Source: Onishia taeanensis
Lineage (GTDB): Bacteria > Pseudomonadota > Gammaproteobacteria > Pseudomonadales > Halomonadaceae
DNA: 64,000 bases
Reading direction: 5' to 3'
Assembly (NCBI RefSeq): GCF_003268885.1
Contig: NZ_QLSX01000010.1
Location: 110,291-174,290 of the forward strand
Shown: positions 35,050-44,055 of the stretch, one piece after another
How the letters are laid out: each line of letters begins with the position of its first letter
Numbering within the stretch: position 1 is the stretch's first letter
Program-made: the position numbers and the translations under genes
The notes under the pieces: model-generated
The model's database searches: none
Told to the model about the DNA's origin: nothing
Seen by the model: the letters and a program-made list of their open reading frames with translations, nothing else

Positions 35050-37305
35050 ATGACTAAGATGCAGCAGATTCCCAATGTGCCTCATGAAAATACAGATATA
35101 GACATTTCCCGCTTGTTAGCCATTATGCTGGATAATAAGTGGTTGATATTGTCTGTTGCATTCTTGTTTTTCCTAGGTGGGGCCGTTTATGCTTTCATGT
35201 CGAAACCCGTGTATAGGGGAGATGCGCTGGTTCAGATAGAAAAGCGTTCTTCCGTTAACCCTCTCGGGGACCTAAAAACGGTGATGGGAGAAGAAAAGAA
35301 AAGTTCATCTGTAGAAGTTGAAATTCTACGCTCCAGGATGGTGTTAGGAAGAGTTGTTGATCAGATGAACCTTGATACTATTGTCGTTCCACATACGCTT
35401 CCTCTCGTTGGAAAGTATGTCCAAAGGAAAAATATATCTCGCCCTAGCACTTCCTCAATACCAGCCCTGAACAAGTTTTTAGAGCGCTATAGTGATTATC
35501 TCCCTTTTTCCAATGAGATTGAGGCCTCTGTATGGGGTGGTGAGAGCATTAACGTTGGGCTTTTCTCGGTTGAAGATGCGCTACGAGGTCGATCTCTGAC
35601 ATTGAAATCCTTGGGGCAAGATGGCTATCAACTTCTGCTTGGCGATGAACTGCTGGGTAAGGGCGTAGCGGGAGAGAAAGCCAGCTTTATGGAGGGGGCT
35701 ATAGAACTGCGAGTGGCAGAGATGGTGGCACCAGAGGGAGCTGAATTTACGCTGACCAAAGCACTGCGGTCGGTTGCAATACAGTCTCTGGCTTCCAGGC
35801 TCTCCGTCGCTGAAACAGGAAGTGGTTTCGTTGGCAATGCTGGTATGCTCCGCTTGACATTGACGGGTACGGATCGTGAGGAAATACGCCGCTTGCTGGA
35901 CGCCATCAGTGAAAATTTCTTGATGCAGAATGTTGAGCGGCAGTCGGCACAAGTAGATCAGAGTCTGGCATTTATTGACGAACAGGCACCGGAGCTCCGT
36001 ACCCAGTTATCCAGTGCCGAAGACAAGTTGAATGAATATCGTGTCAAGATGGATAGCGTAGATCTTGACTCGGAGTCTCAGTCAGTCATTGCTCAATTGA
36101 TTGATGTGGAGAAAAAGTTGAGCGAAGTGGAGTTTCAAGAAGCAGAGATGGCGCAGCGTTTCACTCGGAATCATCCTGCTTACCAAGCGTTGATTCGGCA
36201 AAAAAGCTTCCTGAGGAATGAGCGAGATCGGCTTAATGCGCGTGTTGAGAAGATGCCCGCCGCTCAGCAGGAAGTTGTCAGGCTGACCAGGGATGTGGAA
36301 GTCACGCAAGCGATATATGTAAACCTTATAAATCGATACCAGGAGTTGCGTTTGGCAAAGGCCGGTACAATTGGCAATGTCCGTATTATCGATTCTGCTC
36401 AGGTTAGCCCAAGCCCGATTACGCCGAAGAAAATGTTAATTATAATGTCCGCCACTTTACTAGGTGCGACCTTGTCCATCGGTGTGGTATTGCTGCGTGC
36501 CTTTGTCAATAGAGGGGTAGAGGTTCCCGAGCAGCTAGAAAGTATCGGCCTGCCAGTTTATGCTACCGTGCCCTTATCGGATGATCAGTTGAAGTTGGTG
36601 AGAAAAAGCAGAAGCCATTCTCGAAATGGAAATGTGATCAAAGGTATTCTTTCAGCCGAAAGCCCAACGGATATTGCAATCGAGGCGCTCAGAGGACTTC
36701 GAACTAGCTTGCACTTTGCCATGATGGAGTCAAAAAATAAATGCATTATGATATGCGGACCAAGCCCTGAGGTTGGCAAGAGTTTTGTGGCGATGAATCT
36801 GGCAGCTGTTTGTGCTCAAGCAGGTAATAGGGTCTTGCTTATCGACGCCGACATGCGGAAAGGGAATATTCACAAAGCATTCGGCGGGCATTCGGCAGAG
36901 GGGCTTTCAGATTTCCTGTCAGGGAAGGTTGAATGGAAGAAGTTGGTTCGTGATACGAGTATTGAAGGACTTTCTTATGTTTCTCGGGGCTTAGTGCCGC
37001 CCAATCCTTCAGAGCTTTTAATGCAGGACAGGTTTGGTAGTTTTCTGGAGGATGCTGGCAAAGATTACGATCTGATTGTCATTGACACGCCACCCGTTCT
37101 AGCTGTTACAGATAGCGTGATAGTGGGCAAGAAGACAGGGACTTCCCTCATGGTTGCGCGTTATAGGCATAACTCACCAAAGGAGATAAAGCTGGCGTTG
37201 CGTCGATTCGAGACATCTGGCGTAGAAGTGCGAGGGTTTATTCTTAATGCGCTGGAGGGAAAGGCTAGGATTAACTACGGCTATTATAATTACGCCTATA
37301 AATAA
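35050..37305 (+). CDS. wzc: polysaccharide co-polymerase and tyrosine autokinase Wzc
   Basis: Inner-membrane BY-kinase that works with Wza to control chain length and export. The 751 residues hold an N-terminal Wzz domain with one membrane helix (WLILSVAFLFFLGGAVYAF), a periplasmic coiled-coil region (about 230-420) and a second helix near 455-480 (KKMLIIMSATLLGATLSIGV). The cytoplasmic kinase has Walker A GPSPEVGKS with K577, Walker A' LLIDADMRKG and Walker B LIVIDTPPVL. The tail NYGYYNYAYK gives a tyrosine cluster at 743, 745, 746, 748 and 750. The start MTKMQQ at 35050 is preferred over 34960. No Wzb phosphatase gene is seen in the window. Confidence 0.94.
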   Translation: MTKMQQIPNVPHENTDIDISRLLAIMLDNKWLILSVAFLFFLGGAVYAFMSKPVYRGDALVQIEKRSSVNPLGDLKTVMGEEKKSSSVEVEILRSRMVLGRVVDQMNLDTIVVPHTLPLVGKYVQRKNISRPSTSSIPALNKFLERYSDYLPFSNEIEASVWGGESINVGLFSVEDALRGRSLTLKSLGQDGYQLLLGDELLGKGVAGEKASFMEGAIELRVAEMVAPEGAEFTLTKALRSVAIQSLASRLSVAETGSGFVGNAGMLRLTLTGTDREEIRRLLDAISENFLMQNVERQSAQVDQSLAFIDEQAPELRTQLSSAEDKLNEYRVKMDSVDLDSESQSVIAQLIDVEKKLSEVEFQEAEMAQRFTRNHPAYQALIRQKSFLRNERDRLNARVEKMPAAQQEVVRLTRDVEVTQAIYVNLINRYQELRLAKAGTIGNVRIIDSAQVSPSPITPKKMLIIMSATLLGATLSIGVVLLRAFVNRGVEVPEQLESIGLPVYATVPLSDDQLKLVRKSRSHSRNGNVIKGILSAESPTDIAIEALRGLRTSLHFAMMESKNKCIMICGPSPEVGKSFVAMNLAAVCAQAGNRVLLIDADMRKGNIHKAFGGHSAEGLSDFLSGKVEWKKLVRDTSIEGLSYVSRGLVPPNPSELLMQDRFGSFLEDAGKDYDLIVIDTPPVLAVTDSVIVGKKTGTSLMVARYRHNSPKEIKLALRRFETSGVEVRGFILNALEGKARINYGYYNYAYK

Positions 37306-37444
37306 AGTGTTTTTAAGGAATCTAATTTCTTGCCGGCTCCAAATGATAGTGTCCTGCATGATCACGTTGGAAAATTTGGGTGGGGTGTGACGTTTTTTGT
37401 ATAAGTGTCATACGGTGAATTCCTGGAAGATAGTGATAATTAAA

Positions 37445-38455
37445 ATGAATCTAAAAGGAAAGAAAGTTCTCGTCACAGGTGCGGATGGCTTTATCGGCTC
37501 TCATCTTGTAGAAGCTTTGGTAAGTCAGGGATGTTCCGTTCGAGCCTTTGTGATGTATAACTCCTTCAGCTCCTGGGGATGGCTTGACCATTGTGAGCCC
37601 GGTGTTCGCAATGAACTGGATATATTTGCTGGAGATATACGAGACCCGAATGGTGTTCGCCAGGCCATGAAAGGGTGCGACGTCGTCTTCCACCTTGCTG
37701 CCCTCATCGCCATTCCCTACTCCTACCACTCGCCCGATACTTACGTCGATACCAATATAAAGGGCACATTGAACGTTGTGCAGGCAGCGCGGGATTTGGA
37801 CGTGGCGAAGGTCGTGCATACGTCTACCAGCGAAGTGTATGGAACGGCACGTTACGTACCCATTCACGAAGAGCACCCTCTGCAAGGGCAGTCACCTTAT
37901 TCCGCGTCGAAGATCGGGGCTGACCAACTTGCGTTGTCGTTCCAGCGTTCGTTCTCTACGCCAGTGGCGCTGATTCGTCCGTTCAATACCTATGGACCAC
38001 GCCAATCGGCCCGGGCCGTGATTCCCACCATTATCACTCAGCTCGCATCCGGCGCGCGCCGACTGAGCCTCGGTGCATTGCACCCGACCCGAGATTTCAG
38101 TTTTGTCTCCGACACTGTGGCCGGCTTCATGCGCGTGGCGGAGTGCGATGCTGCCGTGGGTGAAGTGATTAATGTCGGCAGCGGCTTTGAAATCAGCATC
38201 GGGGATACCGCCGGCCTGATTGCCGAGCTGATGGGCTGTGAGATCGACATCGGCATCGATGAGCAGCGGTTGCGTCCTCAAAATAGTGAGGTGGAGCGGC
38301 TCTGGGCAAGCACCGAGAAGGCCGTTCGGCTGCTGGGTCACCAACCCGAGCATGGAGGCTTGGATGGATTGCGTCGTGGACTAGAGAAGACCATCGCCTG
38401 GTTCACCGAGAGTGAGAACCTGAGCCATTACAAAGCGCACCTCTATAACATTTAG
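37445..38455 (+). CDS. legB: NAD-dependent sugar 4,6-dehydratase, LegB-like
   Basis: Extended short-chain dehydrogenase of 336 residues. NAD motif TGADGFIGSH at 11-20; catalytic TSTSEVYG near 127-134, and Y152xxxK156 in SPYSASKIG. The overall form matches LegB-type enzymes, which convert GDP-GlcNAc or UDP-GlcNAc to the 4-keto-6-deoxy sugar at the start of legionaminic-acid synthesis. The next genes (NeuD-, NeuB-, NeuC-, PtmE- and NeuA-like) support that pathway. The partner aminotransferase LegC is not adjacent; only a 100-base gap follows. The ATG at 37445 is chosen because the protein then begins MNLKGKKVLVTGADGFIG. Confidence 0.82.
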   Translation: MNLKGKKVLVTGADGFIGSHLVEALVSQGCSVRAFVMYNSFSSWGWLDHCEPGVRNELDIFAGDIRDPNGVRQAMKGCDVVFHLAALIAIPYSYHSPDTYVDTNIKGTLNVVQAARDLDVAKVVHTSTSEVYGTARYVPIHEEHPLQGQSPYSASKIGADQLALSFQRSFSTPVALIRPFNTYGPRQSARAVIPTIITQLASGARRLSLGALHPTRDFSFVSDTVAGFMRVAECDAAVGEVINVGSGFEISIGDTAGLIAELMGCEIDIGIDEQRLRPQNSEVERLWASTEKAVRLLGHQPEHGGLDGLRRGLEKTIAWFTESENLSHYKAHLYNI

Positions 38456-38555
38456 GCGCTGTCTGGAAACTGCCTGAGCTCGCCGACGTTTCAGACAAGG
38501 TTAGCACCGATATCAAGCGCACTGCTGTTGTGCTGTTGAATAGCCAGGAGAGCCA

Positions 38556-39182
38556 GTGAGTGAATTTTTCGTAGTCGGGGGCGGTGGCCACGCCCGGGTG
38601 TTGATTCATGGGCTTCTGAAGTTGGGGCATCAGGTCTATGGCTATACGGCGTTGCACGATGAAGGAAGACTGATGGGCGCTCGTTATCTGGGCACCGACT
38701 TGTCATTTCATGAAATTGAGACTCATCGATCTGCATCTGCGGTACTTGGGATGGGGAAGGTATCGGTAGAAGGGCCACGGCTCGCAAGCTTCGAGCAATA
38801 CCGGGCCCGTGGTTTCAGCTTTCCGGCCATTTATATGGTGGGCGCTACTGTGCATGACGATGTTCGTGCCGGAGCCGGGACCGTCGTTCTGGATGGAGCT
38901 GTGGTCGTCACCGGTAGTCGCCTGGGTCAGGCCTGTATCGTCAATACCCGTGCCACGGTCGACCACGACTGCGAGCTGGGTAATGACGTTCATGTTGCTC
39001 CGGGCGCCACCCTCAGCGGCGGTGTTGTGATCGGTGATCACTGCATGATCGGAGCGGGCGCCACCATCATTCACTCCGTTCGGGTATGTGCGGGGTGTTT
39101 GATTGGTGCCGGCGCTACCTTGACTCGCGACATAACCACTCCGGGAACTTATGTCGGCGTTCCAGCCAGGAGAATCTCATGA
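38556..39182 (+). CDS. NeuD/PglD-type sugar acetyltransferase (LegH-like)
   Basis: A 208-residue left-handed beta-helix acyltransferase. An N-terminal Rossmann-like part (FFVVGGGGHARVLIHGLL) precedes hexapeptide repeats from about residue 95 (VVVTGSRLGQACIVNTRATVDHDCELGNDVHVAPGATLSGGVVIG, split over turns), ending in GTYVGVPARRIS. NeuD, LegH and PglD proteins acetylate amino sugars in nonulosonate or bacillosamine routes; here the 4-amino group acetylation of the legionaminate precursor is inferred. Start GTG 38556 behind CAGGAGAG. It overlaps neuB by ATGA. Confidence 0.82.
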   Translation: MSEFFVVGGGGHARVLIHGLLKLGHQVYGYTALHDEGRLMGARYLGTDLSFHEIETHRSASAVLGMGKVSVEGPRLASFEQYRARGFSFPAIYMVGATVHDDVRAGAGTVVLDGAVVVTGSRLGQACIVNTRATVDHDCELGNDVHVAPGATLSGGVVIGDHCMIGAGATIIHSVRVCAGCLIGAGATLTRDITTPGTYVGVPARRIS

Positions 39183-40198
39183 GCGCTTCACCTTCCACCT
39201 TCGTGATCGCTGAGGCCGGGGTGAATCACAATGGCTCCTTGGACATGGCCATCGAACTTGTCGATACCGCCAAGCAGTGTGGGGCCGATGCCGTCAAGTT
39301 CCAGACCTTCAAGGCTGATCGCCTGGTGACTCGCAATGCCGCTAAGGCGGCCTATCAGCATCAGGCCGTGCCGGGGTCGAACTCCCAGTATGCGATGCTG
39401 AAGGCCTTGGAGTTGACGGATGACGACTTCCGGCATCTTCATTCCCACTGCTTGGACATCGGCATCGAGTTCCTGTCCAGTCCCTTCGACGCCAGCAGTG
39501 CCATCTTCCTGGACGCGCTAGGCATGCGTCTGTTCAAGGTTCCCTCTGGGGAGATTACGAACCTGCCTCTCCTGAAGTGCATCGGAGGCTTCGGCAAGCC
39601 GGTAATCCTGTCGACCGGCATGTGTTACTTGGCGGAGGTCGAGGTTGCCCTGAACCTCTTGAAAGAGGCCGGGGCGGGGGACATCACGGTACTGCACTGC
39701 GTCACCGAATATCCGGCTCCCTATGCTGAGATTAACCTGCTGGCGATGAACACTCTCGCGAGTGCCTTTGGTGTCAGCGTGGGCTACTCCGATCATACGG
39801 CAGGTAATGAAATTCCTATCGCTGCCGTGGCCATGGGCGCCCGTGTGATCGAGAAGCACTTCACTCTGGATACCACCTTGTCGGGCCCCGACCATGCAGC
39901 TTCCCTGGCACCGGCGGATTTCCGCCAGATGGTTCAAGCCATTCGTCATGTTGAAAGCGCCCGTGGCGACGGCCGCAAGTGTCCGGCCCCTTGCGAGCGT
40001 CCCAATCTCGATGTAGTCCGCAAGAGCATCGCGACGGAGTGTCCGATTGCCGAGGGGGAAGTCATCACCCTGGAACACTTGGCATTGAAGCGGCCGGGGA
40101 GTGGGCTTGCGCCCAGCCAACTCGAGATGGTCGTGGGGCGCCGTGCGTCTCGCACCATCGCTGCCGATGAACTCCTCGGCTGGGGAGACCTGGTGTGA
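39179..40198 (+). CDS. neuB: N-acetylneuraminate / legionaminate synthase
   Basis: Condenses a 2-epimerised hexosamine with phosphoenolpyruvate to form the nine-carbon nonulosonic acid. The 339-residue protein starts IAEAGVNHNGSLDMAIELVD, the NeuB family signature, and has VKFQTFKADRLVT, KVPSGEITNLPLL and VGYSDHTAG. EKHFTLD and PDHAASL complete the metal and substrate sites. A SAF antifreeze-like domain covers about 275-339. Whether the product is N-acetylneuraminic or N,N-diacetyllegionaminic acid is decided by the upstream genes; LegB and PtmE homologues favour the latter. ATGA overlap upstream and GTGA downstream show tight coupling. Confidence 0.93.
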   Translation: MSASPSTFVIAEAGVNHNGSLDMAIELVDTAKQCGADAVKFQTFKADRLVTRNAAKAAYQHQAVPGSNSQYAMLKALELTDDDFRHLHSHCLDIGIEFLSSPFDASSAIFLDALGMRLFKVPSGEITNLPLLKCIGGFGKPVILSTGMCYLAEVEVALNLLKEAGAGDITVLHCVTEYPAPYAEINLLAMNTLASAFGVSVGYSDHTAGNEIPIAAVAMGARVIEKHFTLDTTLSGPDHAASLAPADFRQMVQAIRHVESARGDGRKCPAPCERPNLDVVRKSIATECPIAEGEVITLEHLALKRPGSGLAPSQLEMVVGRRASRTIAADELLGWGDLV

Positions 40199-41391
40199 GC
40201 AGTCGACGTATATGGGTCCTATCGACCACTCGTGCCGACTATGGCCTGCTTTATTGGCTGTTACGCGAGATCGACGAGGACCCCGAGCTGGAGCTGATGC
40301 TGACGGTCAGCGGGTCCCACCTGTCGACCGAATTTGGTGAGACCGTTCGCGAGATTGAGCGCGATGGTTTCCGTATTCATCGCCGTCTTGAGGTACTGCT
40401 GTCTTCTGATAGCCGCACGGCGATGGTCAAAGCGATGGGACTGACCATGCTGTCCTGTGCCGAGTCCTTGGCGGAGGATCGCCCTGATCTGCTGGTGTTA
40501 TTGGGAGACCGGTTCGAGATCGTACCGGTAGCACTCGCCGCGGTGGCGCACGGTATTCCTCTGGTGCACCTGCACGGTGGCGAAACCAGCCGTGGTGCCC
40601 TCGATGAGTACTTCCGTCACGCTGTCACCAAACTTGCCAATATCCATTTTCCTGCGACCGAGGTGTATAGGCGCCGCATCATTCAGATGGGAGAGGACCC
40701 GGCATGGGTGTTCAACTACGGTGCGCCGGGCCTGGATCACCTTCATCGCAGTGAGCCGGTTAGCCGCGATGCCTTGGAAGAGGTCCTCGGCATATCGCTG
40801 GACCGGCCAACGGCCATCGCGACCTTTCATCCCGCCACCAGCGATATGACGGCCGGCTGCAGGTCACAGGTAGCAAATCTGCTGGAGGCACTCGAGGCGT
40901 GTGACAACCTCCAGGTGGTTTTCTCCAAGGCCAATGCCGATATCCAGGGGCGGGATATCAATCTAGCGCTGGCTCGCTGGTGTGCAGATCATCCTGATCG
41001 CAGTCGCCTTTTCGACAACCTTGGACCACTGGTTTACCAGGGGTGCCTTCGCCATCTCGACCTGATGTTGGGTAACTCCTCAAGTGGTCTCGTTGAAGCG
41101 CCGTCTTTTGGGCTTCCTGTGGTGAATATCGGGTCTCGCCAGGAAGGTCGCTTAGCCGCCGCCAATGTCATATCAGTGGACAATCGAGTCGACGAGATTC
41201 GTCGGGGCATTGCCCTTGCCCTGAGCCCCGAATTTCGAGCGCAACTCATCCATCTGCAAAATCCCTATGATCGCTACGGCGATGGTTGGACCTCGCGACG
41301 GATAAAAGAAACCTTGAAGGTTGTTCCTCTTGATACCGGGGTGACCAAAAAAGGATTTATCGATGCCGCTATGGCAGCCGGGAACGAATGA
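40195..41391 (+). CDS. neuC: hydrolysing UDP/GDP-sugar 2-epimerase (NeuC / LegG)
   Basis: Hydrolyses the nucleotide sugar and inverts C2, yielding the free hexose that NeuB condenses. The 398 residues show the family motifs: STTRADYGLLYWLL at the start, LLGDRFE near 99-105, HLHGGETSRGALDEYFRHAVTK split across 123-143, and LMLGNSSSGLVEAPSFGLPVVNIGSRQEGR in two blocks near 285-312. Start GTG 40195 overlaps the neuB stop. The next gene, PtmE-like, begins 14 bases after the stop. Confidence 0.92.
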   Translation: MSSRRIWVLSTTRADYGLLYWLLREIDEDPELELMLTVSGSHLSTEFGETVREIERDGFRIHRRLEVLLSSDSRTAMVKAMGLTMLSCAESLAEDRPDLLVLLGDRFEIVPVALAAVAHGIPLVHLHGGETSRGALDEYFRHAVTKLANIHFPATEVYRRRIIQMGEDPAWVFNYGAPGLDHLHRSEPVSRDALEEVLGISLDRPTAIATFHPATSDMTAGCRSQVANLLEALEACDNLQVVFSKANADIQGRDINLALARWCADHPDRSRLFDNLGPLVYQGCLRHLDLMLGNSSSGLVEAPSFGLPVVNIGSRQEGRLAAANVISVDNRVDEIRRGIALALSPEFRAQLIHLQNPYDRYGDGWTSRRIKETLKVVPLDTGVTKKGFIDAAMAAGNE

Positions 41392-41405
41392 GGGGAGGTT
41401 ATACG

Positions 41406-42464
41406 ATGTTCGACTCACTTTTGATTGATGAGCATCGCAAGGTCCTTGCGGCGTTACACCAACTGGAAGAGACCCGGCGTAAGATTCTCTACGTCACCAA
41501 TGAGGAAGGCCAGTTGCGTGGGACACTAACAGATGGTGACGTGCGGCGTTGGATTCTGGGTGGTGGAGACCTGGAAGGGCAGGTCGGCGATGTGTGCAAT
41601 CACATTCCCTATTCTGCGCGTGAAGGCTATCGAATGGCTGATATCGAAAGTGCCATGTCGACGCACAAGATCACATCGGTGCCGGTGCTGGATGACGATA
41701 ATTGCATCATCGATGTTTTATTCTGGGAAGACCTCTTCCAAAAGGAAGGTAGCATCAAGAAGCAGGAGCCCCTCGCGTTACCGGTTGTCGTCATGGCCGG
41801 TGGGAAAGGCTCTCGGCTTGCTCCTTTCACCAGCGTATTGCCCAAGCCGCTGATTCCGGTCGGAGAAAAGACCGCTATCGAGATGATCATCGACTCATTC
41901 GTCCAGTGTGGTGTCGATGATTTTTATCTGTCGGTCAATTACAAGTCGAAGTTGATTCAGGCCTATTTCGAGGAACTTGAACCGTCCTATCGCATTAGCT
42001 ATATCCATGAGGAAAAGCCACTGGGGACGGGGGGTGGCTTGCATGCACTGATTGGTCGCTTTGAAGGCGATCTTATCGTGACCAATTGCGATGTCATTAT
42101 CAAGGCGGACTACCATGCCCTGATGGCACATCACGGCCAGGAGAATAACGACATCACCATGGTTGTGTCACTGCGCCATTACGATATTCCTTATGGCATC
42201 TGTGACATTGTCGATAACGGCCAGCTCTGCGAGATGCGGGAAAAGCCCCATTACAACTTCCTGGTTAACACCGGACTTTATGTGCTCAAGTCCTCGGTTC
42301 TCAATCTGATTCCCGAGAATCAGTTTTACCACCTCACCGATTTGATCCAGGACGTCAAAGAGCGGGGTGGACGTGTCGGCGTTTACCCCATTAGCGACAA
42401 GGCCTGGTTGGATACCGGTGAATGGCAACAGTACTGCGAAACCATGGCGCAGCTACGCGCTTGA
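41406..42464 (+). CDS. ptmE: CBS-domain nucleotidyltransferase, PtmE-like
   Basis: A 352-residue fusion of an N-terminal CBS pair (about 1-120, with GTLTDGDVRRWIL and KITSVPVLDDD) and a sugar-1-phosphate nucleotidyltransferase domain with VVMAGGKGSRLAPFTSVLPK (about 128-147) and GTGGGLHAL. In Campylobacter PtmE makes GDP-GlcNAc, the dedicated sugar donor for legionaminic acid, so its presence argues for the GDP-linked legionaminate route. The ATG at 41406 follows GGGGAGG; an ATG at 41388 overlaps the previous gene and is less likely. Confidence 0.85.
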   Translation: MFDSLLIDEHRKVLAALHQLEETRRKILYVTNEEGQLRGTLTDGDVRRWILGGGDLEGQVGDVCNHIPYSAREGYRMADIESAMSTHKITSVPVLDDDNCIIDVLFWEDLFQKEGSIKKQEPLALPVVVMAGGKGSRLAPFTSVLPKPLIPVGEKTAIEMIIDSFVQCGVDDFYLSVNYKSKLIQAYFEELEPSYRISYIHEEKPLGTGGGLHALIGRFEGDLIVTNCDVIIKADYHALMAHHGQENNDITMVVSLRHYDIPYGICDIVDNGQLCEMREKPHYNFLVNTGLYVLKSSVLNLIPENQFYHLTDLIQDVKERGGRVGVYPISDKAWLDTGEWQQYCETMAQLRA

Positions 42465-42513
42465 TGCCTCTCCGTGACAGCCTCTGCATGTCCTTTGTTT
42501 GAAGGTGAACGCA

Positions 42514-43230
42514 ATGATTGAAAGCCAACGCGTCGTGGCCATGATCCCGGCTCGCGGCGGCAGCAAGACCATCCCTGGGAAGAACCTACGTGATCTCAAT
42601 GGCAGGCCATTGATTGCCTGGACCATTGAGTTGGCCTTGAGCCTCGAGGAAGTGGATCGGGTCATTGTATCCACGGACAGCGAAGAAATTGCCGCCGTTG
42701 CACGCCAATATGGCGCTGAGGCCGTTTCTCGCCCTCCCGAGTTGGCAACTGATACCGCCTTGGTCCTGGATGCTGTGCGTGATCTCGCGCATCGCCTTCA
42801 TCAAGAAGGTGAGGACGCGGCCTATGCACTCCTATTGGAGCCGACGGCACCCCTGCGCCGCGGTATCGATGTGCAGTCCTGCCTGCAACGCTTACATCAA
42901 GATGGGTTGGACTCGGTGGCAACGTTCAAGCCCGCCGACCTGAACCCGCACCGGGCTTGGCGCATCCATGACGGGATGCCGGAAACCTTCGTAGAGGGCA
43001 GCGTGCCCTGGTTACCGCGGCAGCAATTGCCGGAGGCCTTTCAGCTCAGCGGCGAGGTTTATGCCTTCCGCCTCGACACGCTCGCAAAAGCGACGCGGGG
43101 CATGCTGTTCGGGCGGACCGGGGCTGTGATTGTCGATGGAAGGGCATCATTGGACATCGATAACGAACAGGATTTTCTTATCGCGGAATTCATCACCAGG
43201 GAGAGCCAGGATGAACAGATCTCTGCATGA
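42514..43230 (+). CDS. neuA: CMP-nonulosonic acid cytidylyltransferase (NeuA / LegF)
   Basis: Activates the nonulosonic acid with CTP for transfer to the glycan. The 238-residue protein carries the CTP-binding motif [15 protein letters not shown] (11-25), [24 protein letters not shown] and [11 protein letters not shown]. The ATG at 42514 follows GAAGGTGA; the TTG at 42499 is less likely. Its last 20 bases overlap the start of the following short-chain dehydrogenase gene. It completes the NeuB-NeuC-PtmE-NeuA set. Confidence 0.92.
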   Translation: MIESQRVVAMIPARGGSKTIPGKNLRDLNGRPLIAWTIELALSLEEVDRVIVSTDSEEIAAVARQYGAEAVSRPPELATDTALVLDAVRDLAHRLHQEGEDAAYALLLEPTAPLRRGIDVQSCLQRLHQDGLDSVATFKPADLNPHRAWRIHDGMPETFVEGSVPWLPRQQLPEAFQLSGEVYAFRLDTLAKATRGMLFGRTGAVIVDGRASLDIDNEQDFLIAEFITRESQDEQISA

Positions 43231-44008
43231 CTTACTCAATCTTGAGGGACGCACTGCACTAATCAGTGGTGGTGCCGGTCATCTTGGGCTCGCCATGGGT
43301 GAGGCGCTTGCCGAGCTAGGGGCCAACGTAGTGATTGCCAGCCGTGATGCCGAACGGTGCAAGGCGATCGCGGCTGGGTGGTGTGATCGTTGGCCAGCCG
43401 CGCAGCACCGGGGAATCGCACTCGATGTTACCGACCGGGAGTCGGTAGCCCGCTGCGTAGAGTATTTGCAAGACACTTGCGGCGGTCTGGATATCCTGGT
43501 CAACAATGCCTGGTCGGGCCGCAAGAACAGCTGGCAGAGCATTGATGAAGATGACTGGTACTACGATGTGGACATCAGTCTGAATTCAGTATTCCGGATG
43601 GTGAAACAGTGCCACCCCCTGCTAAAAGCCAGTGCTGGCAGCATCATCAACATCTCGTCCATGTATGGTCATGTGGCTCCCGACTACCGCCTTTATGAAG
43701 GCACTGACCATGCCAACCCGCCCAGCTATGGCGCGGCCAAGGCCGGTGTCCTGCAATTCACTCGCTACCTGGCCAGTTTTCTCTCGCCTGATGCCATACG
43801 TGTCAACGCAATCAGTCCGGGGGCCTTCCCGCATGCCATAACCCAGGATAACCAGGCCTTCATGGAGCGCTTGAAGAGCAAGGCCCCCGCAGGTCGCCTA
43901 GGAGAGCCAGAGGATCTGAAGGGAGTCGTAGCGCTGCTGGCAAGTGATGCCGGTGCTTACATGACGGGACAGAACCTGTGTGTCGACGGTGGCTGGGCGA
44001 TCTGGTGA
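43211..44008 (+). CDS. short-chain dehydrogenase/reductase (PtmA-like)
   Basis: A 265-residue classical SDR. The cofactor motif is [14 protein letters not shown] (about 20-33), and NNAWSGRK replaces the usual NNAG. The catalytic Ser is in [10 protein letters not shown], and the Tyr-Lys pair is in [17 protein letters not shown] is the typical C-terminus. An insertion around [14 protein letters not shown] precedes the catalytic Tyr and is shared with the second SDR of the locus. PtmA-type SDRs accompany nonulosonate genes in Campylobacter, with incompletely defined roles. The ATG at 43211 lies inside neuA (20-base overlap). Confidence 0.85.
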   Translation: MNRSLHDLLNLEGRTALISGGAGHLGLAMGEALAELGANVVIASRDAERCKAIAAGWCDRWPAAQHRGIALDVTDRESVARCVEYLQDTCGGLDILVNNAWSGRKNSWQSIDEDDWYYDVDISLNSVFRMVKQCHPLLKASAGSIINISSMYGHVAPDYRLYEGTDHANPPSYGAAKAGVLQFTRYLASFLSPDAIRVNAISPGAFPHAITQDNQAFMERLKSKAPAGRLGEPEDLKGVVALLASDAGAYMTGQNLCVDGGWAIW

Positions 44009-44055
44009 ATCGGTGCATCAAGGATGAGCCACGAGAAGGGAAGGTGGGAGACGCG

